Shown here: positions 7,682 through 16,677 of the stretch, piece by piece
How positions within the stretch are numbered: the stretch's first letter is position 1
Layout of the letters: every line of letters starts with the position of its first letter
NCBI GenBank assembly: GCA_963774415.1
Contig: CAVZEU010000001.1
Span: 62,001 to 126,000, forward strand
Length of the DNA stretch: 64,000 nt
Direction: 5' to 3'
From: SZUA-36 sp963774415
Lineage (GTDB): Bacteria > Pseudomonadota > Gammaproteobacteria > Xanthomonadales > SZUA-36
Notes under the pieces: model-generated
Databases searched by the model: none
What the model was told of the DNA's origin: nothing
What the model saw: only the letters and a program-made list of their open reading frames with translations
Translations under genes and position numbers: made by a program

Positions 7682-9517
7682 ATGATCACACGCCCGACGC
7701 GCCTGCCGGCCGTGCTGCTGACCTTGTTGCTGGCAGCCTGTAATTCATCGAACAGTATTACCTTCTCGACTTCCAAGGACGAGGACAAACCCACGCCTGA
7801 GCAAGCCGCCGCCTTTGTCGCGGACGCCGAGCGGCAACTGGCCGACATCGGGCAGGAAGCCGAACGCATGGCCTGGGTCTACGCCAATTTCATTACCTCG
7901 GACACCGAGAAACTGTCGGCCGCAGCCAACGAGAGGTTCACCGCCAAGCAGGTGGGACTGGCGGTCGCGGCGGCCCGTTTCAACGACGTGCAAGGTCTGG
8001 ATAGCGATACGCGGCGCAAGCTGGACATGCTGCGCAGCGGTATCGTCATGCCGGCGCCGCAGGACCAGGTCAAGACCGCCGAGCAGGCCGAGATCGGCGC
8101 CAAGATGAGCGGCATGTACGGTAAGGGCAAGTACTGTTACGCCAACGGTGACTGCCTCGAACTGGAGCAGCTCAGCGAAATCATGGCCAAGTCGCGTGAC
8201 CCGGCGCAGTTGCTCGAAACCTGGAATGGCTGGCGCAGGGTTTCGCCGCCGATGAAACCCCTCTACGCCCGCGAGGTGGAACTGGCCAACGAGGGTGCCC
8301 GCGAACTCGGGTTCACGGACCTCGGCGCCATGTGGCGCTCCGGGTACGATATGCCCCCGGATGAGTTCTCAGCCGAACTGGACCGCCTCTGGGAGCAGGT
8401 CAAACCGCTTTACACGGCCTTGCACTGTCACGTTCGCGCCAGGCTGGGCGAGCAGTACGGCACCGACCTTGTCCCCCAGGACGGCCCCATTCCGGCGCAC
8501 TTGCTCGGCAACATGTGGGCGCAGGACTGGAGCAATATTTACCCGCTGGTTGCGCCCGCAGAGACCACCCCGGCCTATGACCTCGACGCGATCCTGAAGG
8601 ATAAGGGCTATGACGCGATCAAGATGGTCAAGACCGGCGAGGGCTTTTTCAGCTCGCTGGGTTTCGCCCCGCTGCCCGACACGTTCTGGCAGCGCTCGTT
8701 GTTCGTCAAGCCGCGGGACCGCGACGTTGTCTGCCATGCTTCGGCCTGGGATATCGACGAGCGCGATGACCTGCGCATCAAGATGTGTATCGACGTTAAC
8801 GCCGAAGATTTCAAAACCATCCACCACGAACTGGGCCACAACTACTACCAGCGCGCCTACAAGCAGCTCAGCTACCTTTACCGGTCCGGCGCCAACGACG
8901 GCTTCCACGAGGCTGTCGGTGATACGATCGCGCTGTCCATCACCCCGGACTACCTTAAAAGCATCGGCTTGCTGGACCAGGCGCCGGACGCCTCCGGCGA
9001 CATCCCGCTGCTGATGAAGCGCGCTCTGGAGGGCGTTGCCTTCCTGCCGTTCGGGCTCCTGGTGGACAAGTGGCGGTGGAAAGTCTTTTCCGGCGAAGTG
9101 GGCCCGGACGGCTATAACGACCTGTGGTGGCGGCTGCGTGAGAAATACCAGGGCGTGAAGGCGCCCAACGAGCGCCCGGCCGATGCCTTCGACCCGGGGG
9201 CCAAGTACCACGTACCCGCCAACACACCGTACGCGCGCTATTTCCTGGCGCGCATCCTGCAGTTCCAGTTTCATCGGGCTATGTGCCGCATCGCCGGCAA
9301 CAAGGGACCGATCAACCGTTGCTCTTTTTACGGCAACACCGAAGCGGGCAAGCGTCTCCAAGCCATGCTGAAAATGGGCCGCAGCAAGCCGTGGCCGGAC
9401 GAACTCGAGGCGCTGACCGGGCAGCGGCAGATGGACGCGACGGCGATCCTGGACTACTTCGCGCCGCTGAAGGCCTGGCTGGACAAGCAGAACGAGGGTC
9501 GTCAGTGCGGTTGGTAG
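7682..9517 (+). CDS. M2-family peptidyl-dipeptidase (angiotensin-converting-enzyme-like), lipoprotein
   Basis: A 611-residue zinc peptidase of family M2, which removes C-terminal dipeptides from oligopeptides. The zinc site is complete: H382-E383-L-G-H386 plus E410 in HEAVGD, 24 residues downstream, the spacing seen in human ACE. The N-terminus (MITRPTRLPAVLLTLLLAAC) is a lipoprotein signal with lipobox LAAC, so the enzyme should be anchored in the outer or inner membrane facing the periplasm. The remainder is the expected all-helical ACE fold (for example PPDEFSAELDRLWEQVKPLYTALH). It probably processes peptides brought in by TonB receptors such as the one upstream; that link is inference. 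Confidence 0.95.
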   Translation: MITRPTRLPAVLLTLLLAACNSSNSITFSTSKDEDKPTPEQAAAFVADAERQLADIGQEAERMAWVYANFITSDTEKLSAAANERFTAKQVGLAVAAARFNDVQGLDSDTRRKLDMLRSGIVMPAPQDQVKTAEQAEIGAKMSGMYGKGKYCYANGDCLELEQLSEIMAKSRDPAQLLETWNGWRRVSPPMKPLYAREVELANEGARELGFTDLGAMWRSGYDMPPDEFSAELDRLWEQVKPLYTALHCHVRARLGEQYGTDLVPQDGPIPAHLLGNMWAQDWSNIYPLVAPAETTPAYDLDAILKDKGYDAIKMVKTGEGFFSSLGFAPLPDTFWQRSLFVKPRDRDVVCHASAWDIDERDDLRIKMCIDVNAEDFKTIHHELGHNYYQRAYKQLSYLYRSGANDGFHEAVGDTIALSITPDYLKSIGLLDQAPDASGDIPLLMKRALEGVAFLPFGLLVDKWRWKVFSGEVGPDGYNDLWWRLREKYQGVKAPNERPADAFDPGAKYHVPANTPYARYFLARILQFQFHRAMCRIAGNKGPINRCSFYGNTEAGKRLQAMLKMGRSKPWPDELEALTGQRQMDATAILDYFAPLKAWLDKQNEGRQCGW

Positions 9518-9565
9518 GGCAGCAAGCAAAGAAAAGTCACTCGCCGTTAAGCAAAATCAGATTCA

Positions 9566-9667
9566 GGCCAGCGGGCCGCTGCCCCGGGACACGTTCATGA
9601 CACCCCTGTGCACCCGGCATCCGCTCCCGGCGGATGCACGGTCCCGGCTGCAGCTTGCCGGCTACCC
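9566..9667 (+). repeat. Palindromic intergenic element, single copy (plus orientation)
   Basis: Left arm 9566-9590 (GGCCAGCGGGCC...CCCGGGAC) pairs with right arm 9641-9667 (GTCCCGGCTGCAGC...GGCTACCC). The core hairpin at 9617-9637 is GCATCCGC-TCCCG-GCGGATGC. The spacer (ACACGTTCATGACACCCC) is the most diverged of the set. It lies between the converging 3' ends of the M2 peptidase gene and psd. Confidence 0.8.
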
Positions 9668-9720
9668 TTCCGGCTGCCGAAGCGCCGACAGGCGCAAAAG
9701 CCCGCCGCTAGGCGGCAAAT

Positions 9721-10584
9721 TCAGCAACCCCGGACCTTCGCCAGCAACTGGCCGACCTTGACCGCAGCGCCGGCGGCGATGCCCTGTACGGGCTCCACGC
9801 TGCCGGGCGGCAGCAAGACAATGACCGTTGAGCCCATGTTGAAACGGCCCATCTCCGCCCCCTTTTCAAGCCGAATGTCCTTGCCCGCGTAGTTCGTCAC
9901 GGCGGGCTCCGGAGCAGGGGGCGGTTCGATATCCCCCGCCCAGGCGGTGCTGATGCTCGAAACCAACATGGCGCCGACGAGCACGACCGCCATCGGGCCG
10001 CAGGCGGTTTCGAAAAGGCATACCACGCGCTCGTTGCGGGCAAATAGCCGCGGTATGTTGCGGACCGTGTACGGCGCCACCGAGAACAGCTTGCCCGGCA
10101 CATGGATCATGCGTTGGAGCACACCGGTGAGCGGCATGTGGACGCGGTGGTAATCCTTCGGTGAGAGGTAAATGGTGGCAAAAAAGCCGTCCGCGAACTG
10201 TGCGCACACAGCGTCGTTTGCCAGCAGGTCCCCGAGCGTATAGTCGCGGTTCTTGGCCTGCAGGATGCGTTCCCCGTGCAGGCTGCCGGCGGCGCTGACG
10301 GTGCCGTCGCACGGGCATTGCAGCGCGTCAGCCGAGGTCTCGAAAACACGCACGCCCGGTTTCAGACGGCGCGTGAACCACGCGTTGAAATTGGGGTAAT
10401 CCGCGAGCTGGTCCGACAGCGCCTCGCTGCGGTCGATACCGGCCATGCGGCTGATCGAACGGATCAGGAAGTTCTTTACCGCGACCGTTTCGCAACGCGT
10501 CAGCCAGTAGACGATGCGGGACAGGGCATGCTGCGGCAAGAAATACTGAGTGCCCGCCAGGAGTTTCCCGGCAAGCCCGTTCAC
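9721..10584 (-). CDS. psd: Phosphatidylserine decarboxylase proenzyme
   Basis: Converts phosphatidylserine to phosphatidylethanolamine at the inner membrane. The 287-residue proenzyme contains NFNAWFTRRLK, CPCDGTVSAAG, YLSPKDYHRVHMPLTG and the self-cleavage site MGST, where Ser252 becomes the pyruvoyl group; E. coli has LGST. Length and order are normal. It faces away from prmB, with a 132-bp divergent promoter region between them, and converges on the M2 peptidase gene. Confidence 0.95.
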   Translation of the reverse strand: MNGLAGKLLAGTQYFLPQHALSRIVYWLTRCETVAVKNFLIRSISRMAGIDRSEALSDQLADYPNFNAWFTRRLKPGVRVFETSADALQCPCDGTVSAAGSLHGERILQAKNRDYTLGDLLANDAVCAQFADGFFATIYLSPKDYHRVHMPLTGVLQRMIHVPGKLFSVAPYTVRNIPRLFARNERVVCLFETACGPMAVVLVGAMLVSSISTAWAGDIEPPPAPEPAVTNYAGKDIRLEKGAEMGRFNMGSTVIVLLPPGSVEPVQGIAAGAAVKVGQLLAKVRGC

Positions 10585-10682
10585 CGGCCACCGCCTTTAC
10601 ATACTTGTCGCGCCATAACATTTATCATTCGGGCATCCGCGTCGGCAGCCGGTCGTGTGCAGGGTTCTGGTCGGCCGCCAAT

Positions 10683-10688
10683 TATAAT
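10683..10688 (+). promoter_or_regulatory. Likely -10 element for prmB-aroC-asd
   Basis: A consensus TATAAT lies 29 bp before the prmB ATG in the psd/prmB divergent spacer. No strong -35 is visible 16-18 bp upstream. Confidence 0.45.
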
Positions 10689-10716
10689 ACCTGTTGGTAA
10701 CGACTGTTCGGGAATC

Positions 10717-11646
10717 ATGGCGGCACAACCGCATACGGCAGCAGAGTGGTGTGATTATTGCGCGCGGGAACTGACCCGGGCCGGCGTCGTTTTTGGCCAC
10801 GGCACCGACAACGCACGCGACGAAGCCGCCTGGCTGCTGCTGCAGGCCATGGGTGCGCCGCTCGACGGATCGTTCCAGCATTGGGATCGGGTTCTCGACG
10901 CCGCTCAGCAGTCCAGGCTGGAGCAATTGCTCAGACGCAGGGTCGAGGAGCGGCTGCCGCTCGCCTACCTGACGGGCAAGACGCTTTTCTGCGGCCTGGA
11001 ATGTATCGTGACGCCCGCGGTCCTGGTGCCCAGGTCGCCCATAGCGGAGTTGATACCGGAAGGGTTTTCGCCGTGGCTCGGCGGCCAGGCCGAGGGCGGC
11101 CTGGCGCTCGACATGTGCACCGGCAGCGGCTGTATCGCCGTCGCCCTCGCCGCGCACCTGCCCCTCGCCCGGGTCGACGCGGTAGACATTTCCGCGCCGG
11201 CCCTGGCCGTCGCCGCGCGCAATGTCGCCCTGCACGGCCTCGAGGAGCGGGTCAGGTTGCTGCGGTCCGATTTGTTCGACGACCTGCCGCCGGAACGCTA
11301 CGACCTGATCGTCAGCAACCCGCCGTATGTGCCTGCCGCGGAACTCGCCAGCCTGGCCCCCGAATACCGTGCCGAACCGGGGCCGGGCCTGGCCGGCGGC
11401 GAGGACGGCTTGGACCTGGTGCTGCGGTTGCTGGCCGTTGCGCCGGGCTGGCTCAAGCCGCGCGGCGTCCTGGTGGTTGAAGTCGGCGCCAGTGCGGCGG
11501 CGTTGCAACGGCAGTTGCCGGGGGTTCCCTTCCTGTGGCTGGAATTTCGCCATGGCGGGGAAGGCGTATTTCTGCTTGAATATGACCAACTGATCGCATG
11601 TCATGCCGATGTGCGGTCCCTGCTGGAGCAACGCAACGATGTCTGA
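10717..11646 (+). CDS. prmB: Ribosomal protein uL3 N5-glutamine methyltransferase PrmB
   Basis: An S-adenosylmethionine-dependent methyltransferase of the HemK family that methylates a glutamine of ribosomal protein L3. The 309 residues contain a helical N-terminal recognition domain, then the Rossmann core with LDMCTGSGCIAVALA (SAM loop), the acidic VDAVDIS and the NPPY signature (VSNPPYVP) that binds the target Gln. I chose ATG 10717 because homology begins there; the frame is open further upstream into the psd region. The gene directly before aroC is the conserved gammaproteobacterial position of prmB, and its stop overlaps the aroC start. Confidence 0.95.
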   Translation: MAAQPHTAAEWCDYCARELTRAGVVFGHGTDNARDEAAWLLLQAMGAPLDGSFQHWDRVLDAAQQSRLEQLLRRRVEERLPLAYLTGKTLFCGLECIVTPAVLVPRSPIAELIPEGFSPWLGGQAEGGLALDMCTGSGCIAVALAAHLPLARVDAVDISAPALAVAARNVALHGLEERVRLLRSDLFDDLPPERYDLIVSNPPYVPAAELASLAPEYRAEPGPGLAGGEDGLDLVLRLLAVAPGWLKPRGVLVVEVGASAAALQRQLPGVPFLWLEFRHGGEGVFLLEYDQLIACHADVRSLLEQRNDV

Positions 11647-12712
11647 TAACACCTTTGGCCGAATTTTCCGCGTGACGACCTTTGGTGAAAGCCACGGTCC
11701 GGCCATCGGTTGCGTGATCGATGGCTGTCCGCCGGGCCTGGAAATCGACTGCGACGAAATCCGGCGTGAGCTCGAGCGCCGGGCCACCGGTAAGAGCCGT
11801 CACACCTCGCAGCGAAAAGAGCAGGATTGCGTGCAGGTGTTGTCCGGCGTCTTCGAGGGCCGCACCACCGGCACCCCGATCGCGCTGCTGATCGAAAACA
11901 CCGACGCGCGCTCGCGTGACTACACCGATATCGCCGATCGCTTCCGGCCCGGCCACGCCGATTACACTTATTGGAAAAAATACGGCGTGCGCGATTACCG
12001 GGGCGGCGGCCGTTCTTCCGCGCGCGAAACCGCGATGCGGGTCGCTGCGGGCGCCATTGCGAAGCGGTACCTGCGCCAGCGGTTCGATATGCAGATCGAC
12101 GCCTGGCTGGCGCAGCTCGGGCCGATACGCACCGACCGGGCATTCGATCCGGACGAGCCCGAAAGAAACCCGTTTTTCAGCCCCGATGCCAGCGTCGTGC
12201 CGCAACTGGAGGAATACGTCGACAGCCTGAGAAAGTCCGGCAATTCCTGCGGCGCCAGGATTTCGGCGCGCGCCAGCAACGTGCCCGCGGGTCTCGGCGA
12301 GCCGGTCTATGGCAAGCTCGATGCGGACCTCGCTTCCGCCATGATGGGTATCAACGCCGCCAAGGCGGTGGAGATCGGCGCCGGTTTTGGCTGTGTCGAG
12401 CAACTGGGCACCGAACACCGCGATGAAATTACGCCGGACGGGTTCTTAAGCAACCACGCGGGCGGTATACTTGGCGGGATTTCGAGTGGCCAGGACATCC
12501 TCCTCAGTGTGGCGTTCAAACCCGCCTCCAGCCTGCGGATACCATGCCGGAGCATCAACACCGAAGGACAGGCGGTTGAGGTCATCACCAAGGGCAGGCA
12601 CGACCCCTGCGTCGGAATCCGGGCCACGCCGATCGTGGAGGCAATGCTGGCCCTGGTGCTGATGGATCACGTACTCAGGCAGCGGGCACAAAACGGTGAA
12701 GGTAGCGCATGA
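11639..12712 (+). CDS. aroC: Chorismate synthase
   Basis: Last step of the shikimate pathway: converts EPSP to chorismate using reduced FMN. The 357 residues show the family signatures GESHGPAIGCVIDGCPPG near the N-terminus, the central RPGHADYTYWKKYGVRDYRGGGRSS and the C-terminal RHDPCVGIRATPI. It starts at ATG 11639, overlapping the prmB stop by 8 bp, and its own stop overlaps the asd start (ATGA), so the three are translationally coupled. Its product feeds trpF/trpB/trpA and pheA in this window. Confidence 0.98.
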   Translation: MSDNTFGRIFRVTTFGESHGPAIGCVIDGCPPGLEIDCDEIRRELERRATGKSRHTSQRKEQDCVQVLSGVFEGRTTGTPIALLIENTDARSRDYTDIADRFRPGHADYTYWKKYGVRDYRGGGRSSARETAMRVAAGAIAKRYLRQRFDMQIDAWLAQLGPIRTDRAFDPDEPERNPFFSPDASVVPQLEEYVDSLRKSGNSCGARISARASNVPAGLGEPVYGKLDADLASAMMGINAAKAVEIGAGFGCVEQLGTEHRDEITPDGFLSNHAGGILGGISSGQDILLSVAFKPASSLRIPCRSINTEGQAVEVITKGRHDPCVGIRATPIVEAMLALVLMDHVLRQRAQNGEGSA

Positions 12713-13725
12713 ATGAAAACCTGAGAATCGCGGTCGCCGGGGCCACCGGCGCCGTCGGCACGACGATGCTGTCCATCCTGGCCGAGTCAGGCTTCCAGGA
12801 GAGCAAGGTGTATGCCCTCGCCAGTGAACGGTCACTGGGTAAAACGGCTGAGTTCGGCAAGTACTCGCTGGATGTCGAGGTGCTGGACGCGTTCGATTTC
12901 AGCCAGGTCGATTACGCCCTGTTTTCCGCCGGAGCGAAGGTCAGCCTGCAGCAGGCCACGCGGGCGGCGGCGGAGGGCGCTATCGTCATCGACAACACCT
13001 CCGCGTTTCGCCGGGACGACGCCATTCCGCTGGTGGTGCCGGAAATCAACGGGGATTTGCTGCAGGATATCGAAGCCGGCAGCATCATTTCCAACCCCAA
13101 CTGCTCCACCATCCAGATGCTGATGGCGATCGCGCCGCTGCACGCTGCCGCCGGAATCGACCGCATCAACGTGGCGACGTACCAGTCGGTGTCCGGAGCC
13201 GGTCAGAAAGCCATGGAGGAACTGGCGCAGCAGACCATGGCGCGCCTGAGTTTCAAGGACATCGAGAGCAAGGTGTTTGCCCAGCCGATCGCCTTCAACG
13301 CGCTGCCGATGATCGATGCCCTGCAGGACAACGGCTACACGCGTGAAGAAATGAAGCTGCAATGGGAAACGTGCAAGATCCTGCGCGACGATTCGATCCG
13401 GGTCAACGCGACGGCGGTCCGGGTGCCGGTGTTCTACGGCCATTCCGAGGCCGTACACCTGGAGACCCGGGAAGACATCAGCGTGGACGCTGTGCGCGAT
13501 TTGCTGCACCGGGCGCCCGGACTGGTTTTGATCGACGACAACAGCCCGGCGGCCCAGGCTACCGCCGTTACCCATGCGGCCGGCAAGAACGAGGTTTTCG
13601 TCAGCCGATTGCGGCGCGATTACACGCATCCTCGCGGCATCGACATGTGGGTGGTGGGCGACAATATTCGCAAGGGCGCCGCTCTCAATGCGGTGCAAAT
13701 CATGCAGGCGTTGTGCAACCGGTAA
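12709..13725 (+). CDS. asd: Aspartate-semialdehyde dehydrogenase
   Basis: Reduces aspartyl phosphate to aspartate semialdehyde with NADPH, the branch point to lysine, diaminopimelate, threonine and methionine. The 338-residue protein has the N-terminal nucleotide-binding GATGAVGTT, the active-site Cys132 in SNPNCSTIQ, and the later TYQSVSGAGQ and RVPVFYGHSE segments. Because the catalytic Cys is present, this is a true Asd rather than the inactive Usg homologue found at this position in enterobacteria. It overlaps aroC by four bases. Confidence 0.96.
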   Translation: MNENLRIAVAGATGAVGTTMLSILAESGFQESKVYALASERSLGKTAEFGKYSLDVEVLDAFDFSQVDYALFSAGAKVSLQQATRAAAEGAIVIDNTSAFRRDDAIPLVVPEINGDLLQDIEAGSIISNPNCSTIQMLMAIAPLHAAAGIDRINVATYQSVSGAGQKAMEELAQQTMARLSFKDIESKVFAQPIAFNALPMIDALQDNGYTREEMKLQWETCKILRDDSIRVNATAVRVPVFYGHSEAVHLETREDISVDAVRDLLHRAPGLVLIDDNSPAAQATAVTHAAGKNEVFVSRLRRDYTHPRGIDMWVVGDNIRKGAALNAVQIMQALCNR

Positions 13726-13783
13726 TTGGGCGGTGGAATCCTGTTGCCGGCAAAAGTAAACTCTGCTTGCTTAAGCCATGATA

Positions 13784-13789
13784 TATAAT
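13784..13789 (+). promoter_or_regulatory. Likely -10 element for fimV
   Basis: TATAAT lies 30 bp before the preferred fimV ATG at 13820 and downstream of an alternative ATG at 13778, so a transcript from here supports the 13820 start. Confidence 0.5.
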
Positions 13790-13819
13790 CACTTTAAAAT
13801 CATGCGGGAAGGTCAGGGA

Positions 13820-15868
13820 ATGACGAGGAAAAGCATGCAAAAACTAGCCCGATGGACGCTGTTCGCGGTACTGAGCGTGGCCTGCCAATCACTTTACGCC
13901 CTGGGTTTGGGGGCGGTCACGGTCAAATCCTTTCTCAACCAGTCGCTCGAGGCTCGCATCGCGCTACTTGGCAAAGACAAGGAAGAGTTGCAGAGCGTAA
14001 GCGCCAAGCTGGCATCCGCGAGTGACTTTGATTTGCTCGGCCTCAATCGTGCCGTCATTACCGTTCCGCTGGACTTCGAGGTCTTTGCCGATGCGGACAA
14101 GCCCTACATCCGGGTGACCAGCCGCCTGCCGGTGCACGACCCGGTGATGCAGGTGGTGATGGAAGTCACCTGGTCCCATGGCCGCATGCTGCGCGAGTAC
14201 ACGCTGTTCCTGGACCCGCCGACGGTCGCGGCGCAAGCGCCGCCGGTGACGCCGCCGGAGCCTGCAGCCGCAGCGCCGGAGCCTGCGCCGATACAAAGGC
14301 CGGCCCCGCTTGCGCCGGCCCAGTCCGAATCGCAGCCGCAGGTCGGCCCGCAACCGCCGCGGCAATCCGAACAGGAACCCCGCGCAGAAGGTCCTGGGTC
14401 GGGTGACAGTTATGGCCCGGTCGGCCGCGGCCAGACACTCTGGAGCATCGCCAGCGATTGGAGCCACGGCACCGGTTACAGCGTCAACCAGGTCATGCTC
14501 GCCTTGTTGAAAAAGAACCCGCAGGCGTTTAACGAGAACAATATCAATGCCCTCAGGCGCGGCGCGATCCTGCGTTTTCCATCCGCCGGGGAAATCGACG
14601 CGCTGACACCCCGGGAGGCCATGCTGGAGGCGATCAACCAGCACGATGAATACCTGAGCGGCGGCCCGGCGCCCGCCCCTGACAGCGACGTGCCCACTGT
14701 TGCAGAAAGCGGCAAGTACGAGGATACCGTGGCAGCGGAAGAGACCGCCAAGCCTGAAGAGAAGGGGCACCTGGAACTGGTTCCGCCGCCGGCCGGCGAC
14801 CAGGAAAGCGCGGCGAGCAGCACGCCTGCCGCACAAGACCAGGAAGCCGGCGCGCCGGATCAGGCGACCAGGGAAGACCTGGCCCGCACCGAAGAGGAAC
14901 TGGCCAATGTCAAACAGGAAAATGCCTATCTGAGCGAGCGCATCAAGCAACTCGAAACCGAGGTCGAGTCCAACAAGTCCGCCCTGATAAAGGCGCAGGA
15001 CCAGGATCTGGCGGGCGTGCAGAAAGCCAGCGAAGAGCAACGCAAGAGCGGCGAGGCGGAGACACCCGTGGCGATCACGCCCGGCGGGGAAGAGCGGCCC
15101 TGGTACGCCGGCCCGACCAAATGGATCGTGGCGATCGTCGTGGTGCTTATCGCGCTCCTGGTTTGGGTGATGCGCCGCATCAGCGCGCCCAAACCGTTTG
15201 CCGGAGACGGCGAAGAGGGGGCCGAGGGGACGGCGGACGAGCCCGCTGTAACCGAGGAGGCTGCTGACCTGCTGCGAATCCTTGACGAGTACAAGGAAGG
15301 CGGGAAGAACAAGGTCGCAAGCATTCGTCCCGAGCCCGAGGCTGAAGCAGAAACCGAGCCCGAGGCTGAAGCAGAAACCGAGCCCGAGGCTGAAGCAGAA
15401 CCCGAGCCCGAGGCTGGGGCAGAACCCGAGCCCGAGGTTAAAGCAGAACCCGAACCCGAGGCTGAAGCCGAATCGGAAGCGGAGCGTGGTCCGCGGCTCT
15501 GGCCCGTGCCGGCGTCGCAAGCCGACATGGAGCCCGAACCCGGGTCTGAACCCGAACCAGAATCGCAAGCCGAGCCTGAGCCCGAACCGGAACCCGAACC
15601 GGAACCGGAACCGGAACCCGAACCCGAACCGGAGCCGGCGCCGGCGCCAGCCGAGGCCGCGGATCAGCCTGCGAGAACGGACGATGCCGAAGTCGCGGCA
15701 GGCGCAGCCGAGGAAGACGAAGATGACCCGGAAATCAAGCTGGACCTGGCTCGCGCCTACATTTCGATGGGTGACAAGGAAGCCGCCAGGTCCATGCTGG
15801 AAGAGGTCATCGAAAACGGCAACCAGGTACAGCGCGAGGAAGCGCGCGACATGATGGAAGAGCTTTGA
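13820..15868 (+). CDS. fimV: FimV-type inner membrane hub protein (LysM, TPR-like C-terminus)
   Basis: FimV organises type IV pilus assembly and polar landmarks in Pseudomonas and relatives. The 682 residues comprise a signal peptide (KLARWTLFAVLSVACQSLYA), the conserved periplasmic FimV N-terminal domain (GLGAVTVKSFLNQSLEARI), a Pro/Ala-rich linker, a LysM-like peptidoglycan-binding segment (GRGQTLWSIASDW, about 200-260), a coiled coil (about 350-400), one membrane helix (WIVAIVVVLIALLVWVM), a Glu/Pro-rich cytoplasmic stretch of near-perfect repeats and the FimV C-terminal motif (DDPEIKLDLARAYISMGD). Start 13820 is preferred over 13778 because of an upstream AAGG and the promoter position. 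It precedes truA, as is usual. Confidence 0.92.
   Translation: MTRKSMQKLARWTLFAVLSVACQSLYALGLGAVTVKSFLNQSLEARIALLGKDKEELQSVSAKLASASDFDLLGLNRAVITVPLDFEVFADADKPYIRVTSRLPVHDPVMQVVMEVTWSHGRMLREYTLFLDPPTVAAQAPPVTPPEPAAAAPEPAPIQRPAPLAPAQSESQPQVGPQPPRQSEQEPRAEGPGSGDSYGPVGRGQTLWSIASDWSHGTGYSVNQVMLALLKKNPQAFNENNINALRRGAILRFPSAGEIDALTPREAMLEAINQHDEYLSGGPAPAPDSDVPTVAESGKYEDTVAAEETAKPEEKGHLELVPPPAGDQESAASSTPAAQDQEAGAPDQATREDLARTEEELANVKQENAYLSERIKQLETEVESNKSALIKAQDQDLAGVQKASEEQRKSGEAETPVAITPGGEERPWYAGPTKWIVAIVVVLIALLVWVMRRISAPKPFAGDGEEGAEGTADEPAVTEEAADLLRILDEYKEGGKNKVASIRPEPEAEAETEPEAEAETEPEAEAEPEPEAGAEPEPEVKAEPEPEAEAESEAERGPRLWPVPASQADMEPEPGSEPEPESQAEPEPEPEPEPEPEPEPEPEPEPAPAPAEAADQPARTDDAEVAAGAAEEDEDDPEIKLDLARAYISMGDKEAARSMLEEVIENGNQVQREEARDMMEEL
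15330..15660 (+). repeat. In-frame Glu/Pro-coding minisatellite in fimV
   Basis: Near-identical 24-27 bp units (GAGCCCGAGGCTGAAGCAGA type) encode repeated EPEAEAET/EPEPEAEA, followed by GAACCGGAACCC-type 6-bp units encoding EPEPEP. Unit lengths are multiples of three, so copy-number change would lengthen or shorten the acidic tail without shifting the frame. Confidence 0.8.
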
Positions 15869-15885
15869 GGTTTGCGGCTTGACGC

Positions 15886-16677
15886 ATGCGCTATGCACTC
15901 GGACTGGAGTACGACGGCGCGGAATTTTGCGGCTGGCAACGCCAGACGCACTCGCCGAGCGTGCAGCAGAGCGTTGAGGGCGCGCTCAGCACCGTAGCGG
16001 ACCACGCGCTCACCGTGACCTGCGCCGGGCGCACCGACACCGGGGTCCACGCCAGTGGCCAGGTCGTCCATTTCGACAGCGGCGCACGCCGTTCCGGGCG
16101 CCAGTGGCTGCTGGGCTTGAATTCGAACCTGCCCACCAGTGTCAGGGGGCTGTGGATACGCGCTGTAGACGACGACTTTCACGCCCGTTTCAGTGCTTTT
16201 TCCCGCAGCTACCGCTATTCCATCATGAACCGCTGGATCCGGCCGGCGATCGGCGCGCGTTATTATGGCTGGTGCCGCGTGCCGCTGGATGCCGAACGGA
16301 TGCACGAGGCGGCACAACTGCTCGGGGGCAGGCACGATTTCAGCGCCTTTCGCTCGGCAGGCTGCTCGGCGCAACACGCCGAGCGTGAAATACTCGACAT
16401 TGCGGTCAGGCGTCGCGGCGACATCATCGAGATTGACGTGACGGCCAACGCTTTTCTGTACCACATGGTGCGCAATATCGCGGGCAGCCTGATCATGGTG
16501 GGCAGCGGCGAGAAGACCCCGGCCTGGCTGGCGCAGGTGCTGCGCGGACGCAACCGCAAAGCGGCGGGTGTGACGGCGGAACCGCAGGGGCTCTGTCTGC
16601 GTGCAGTGCGCTACGGGCCCGCCTGTGGCCTGCCCGCGACCGCCGCGGCCTTTCCCGACCCGGGCCGCGATTCGTGA
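15886..16677 (+). CDS. truA: tRNA pseudouridine(38-40) synthase TruA
   Basis: Converts uridines 38-40 in the anticodon arm of tRNAs to pseudouridine. The 263-residue protein carries the catalytic Asp51 in CAGRTDTGVHA, the GLEYDGAEFCGWQRQ N-terminus and the FLYHMVRNIAGSLI C-terminal motif. It starts 17 bp after fimV, and its stop overlaps the GTG of trpF, matching the common fimV-truA-trpF order. Confidence 0.98.
   Translation: MRYALGLEYDGAEFCGWQRQTHSPSVQQSVEGALSTVADHALTVTCAGRTDTGVHASGQVVHFDSGARRSGRQWLLGLNSNLPTSVRGLWIRAVDDDFHARFSAFSRSYRYSIMNRWIRPAIGARYYGWCRVPLDAERMHEAAQLLGGRHDFSAFRSAGCSAQHAEREILDIAVRRRGDIIEIDVTANAFLYHMVRNIAGSLIMVGSGEKTPAWLAQVLRGRNRKAAGVTAEPQGLCLRAVRYGPACGLPATAAAFPDPGRDS

Noticed and set aside
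12709..13725. Usg, the inactive Asd homologue
   Set aside because: The catalytic Cys132 in the NPNCSTIQ context is present, so it is called as a functional Asd.
13964..15898. A 644-codon minus-strand frame opposite fimV
   Set aside because: It is the antisense shadow of the Glu/Pro-rich fimV repeats, giving Phe/Gly/Arg-rich low-complexity sequence; fimV has clear domains.
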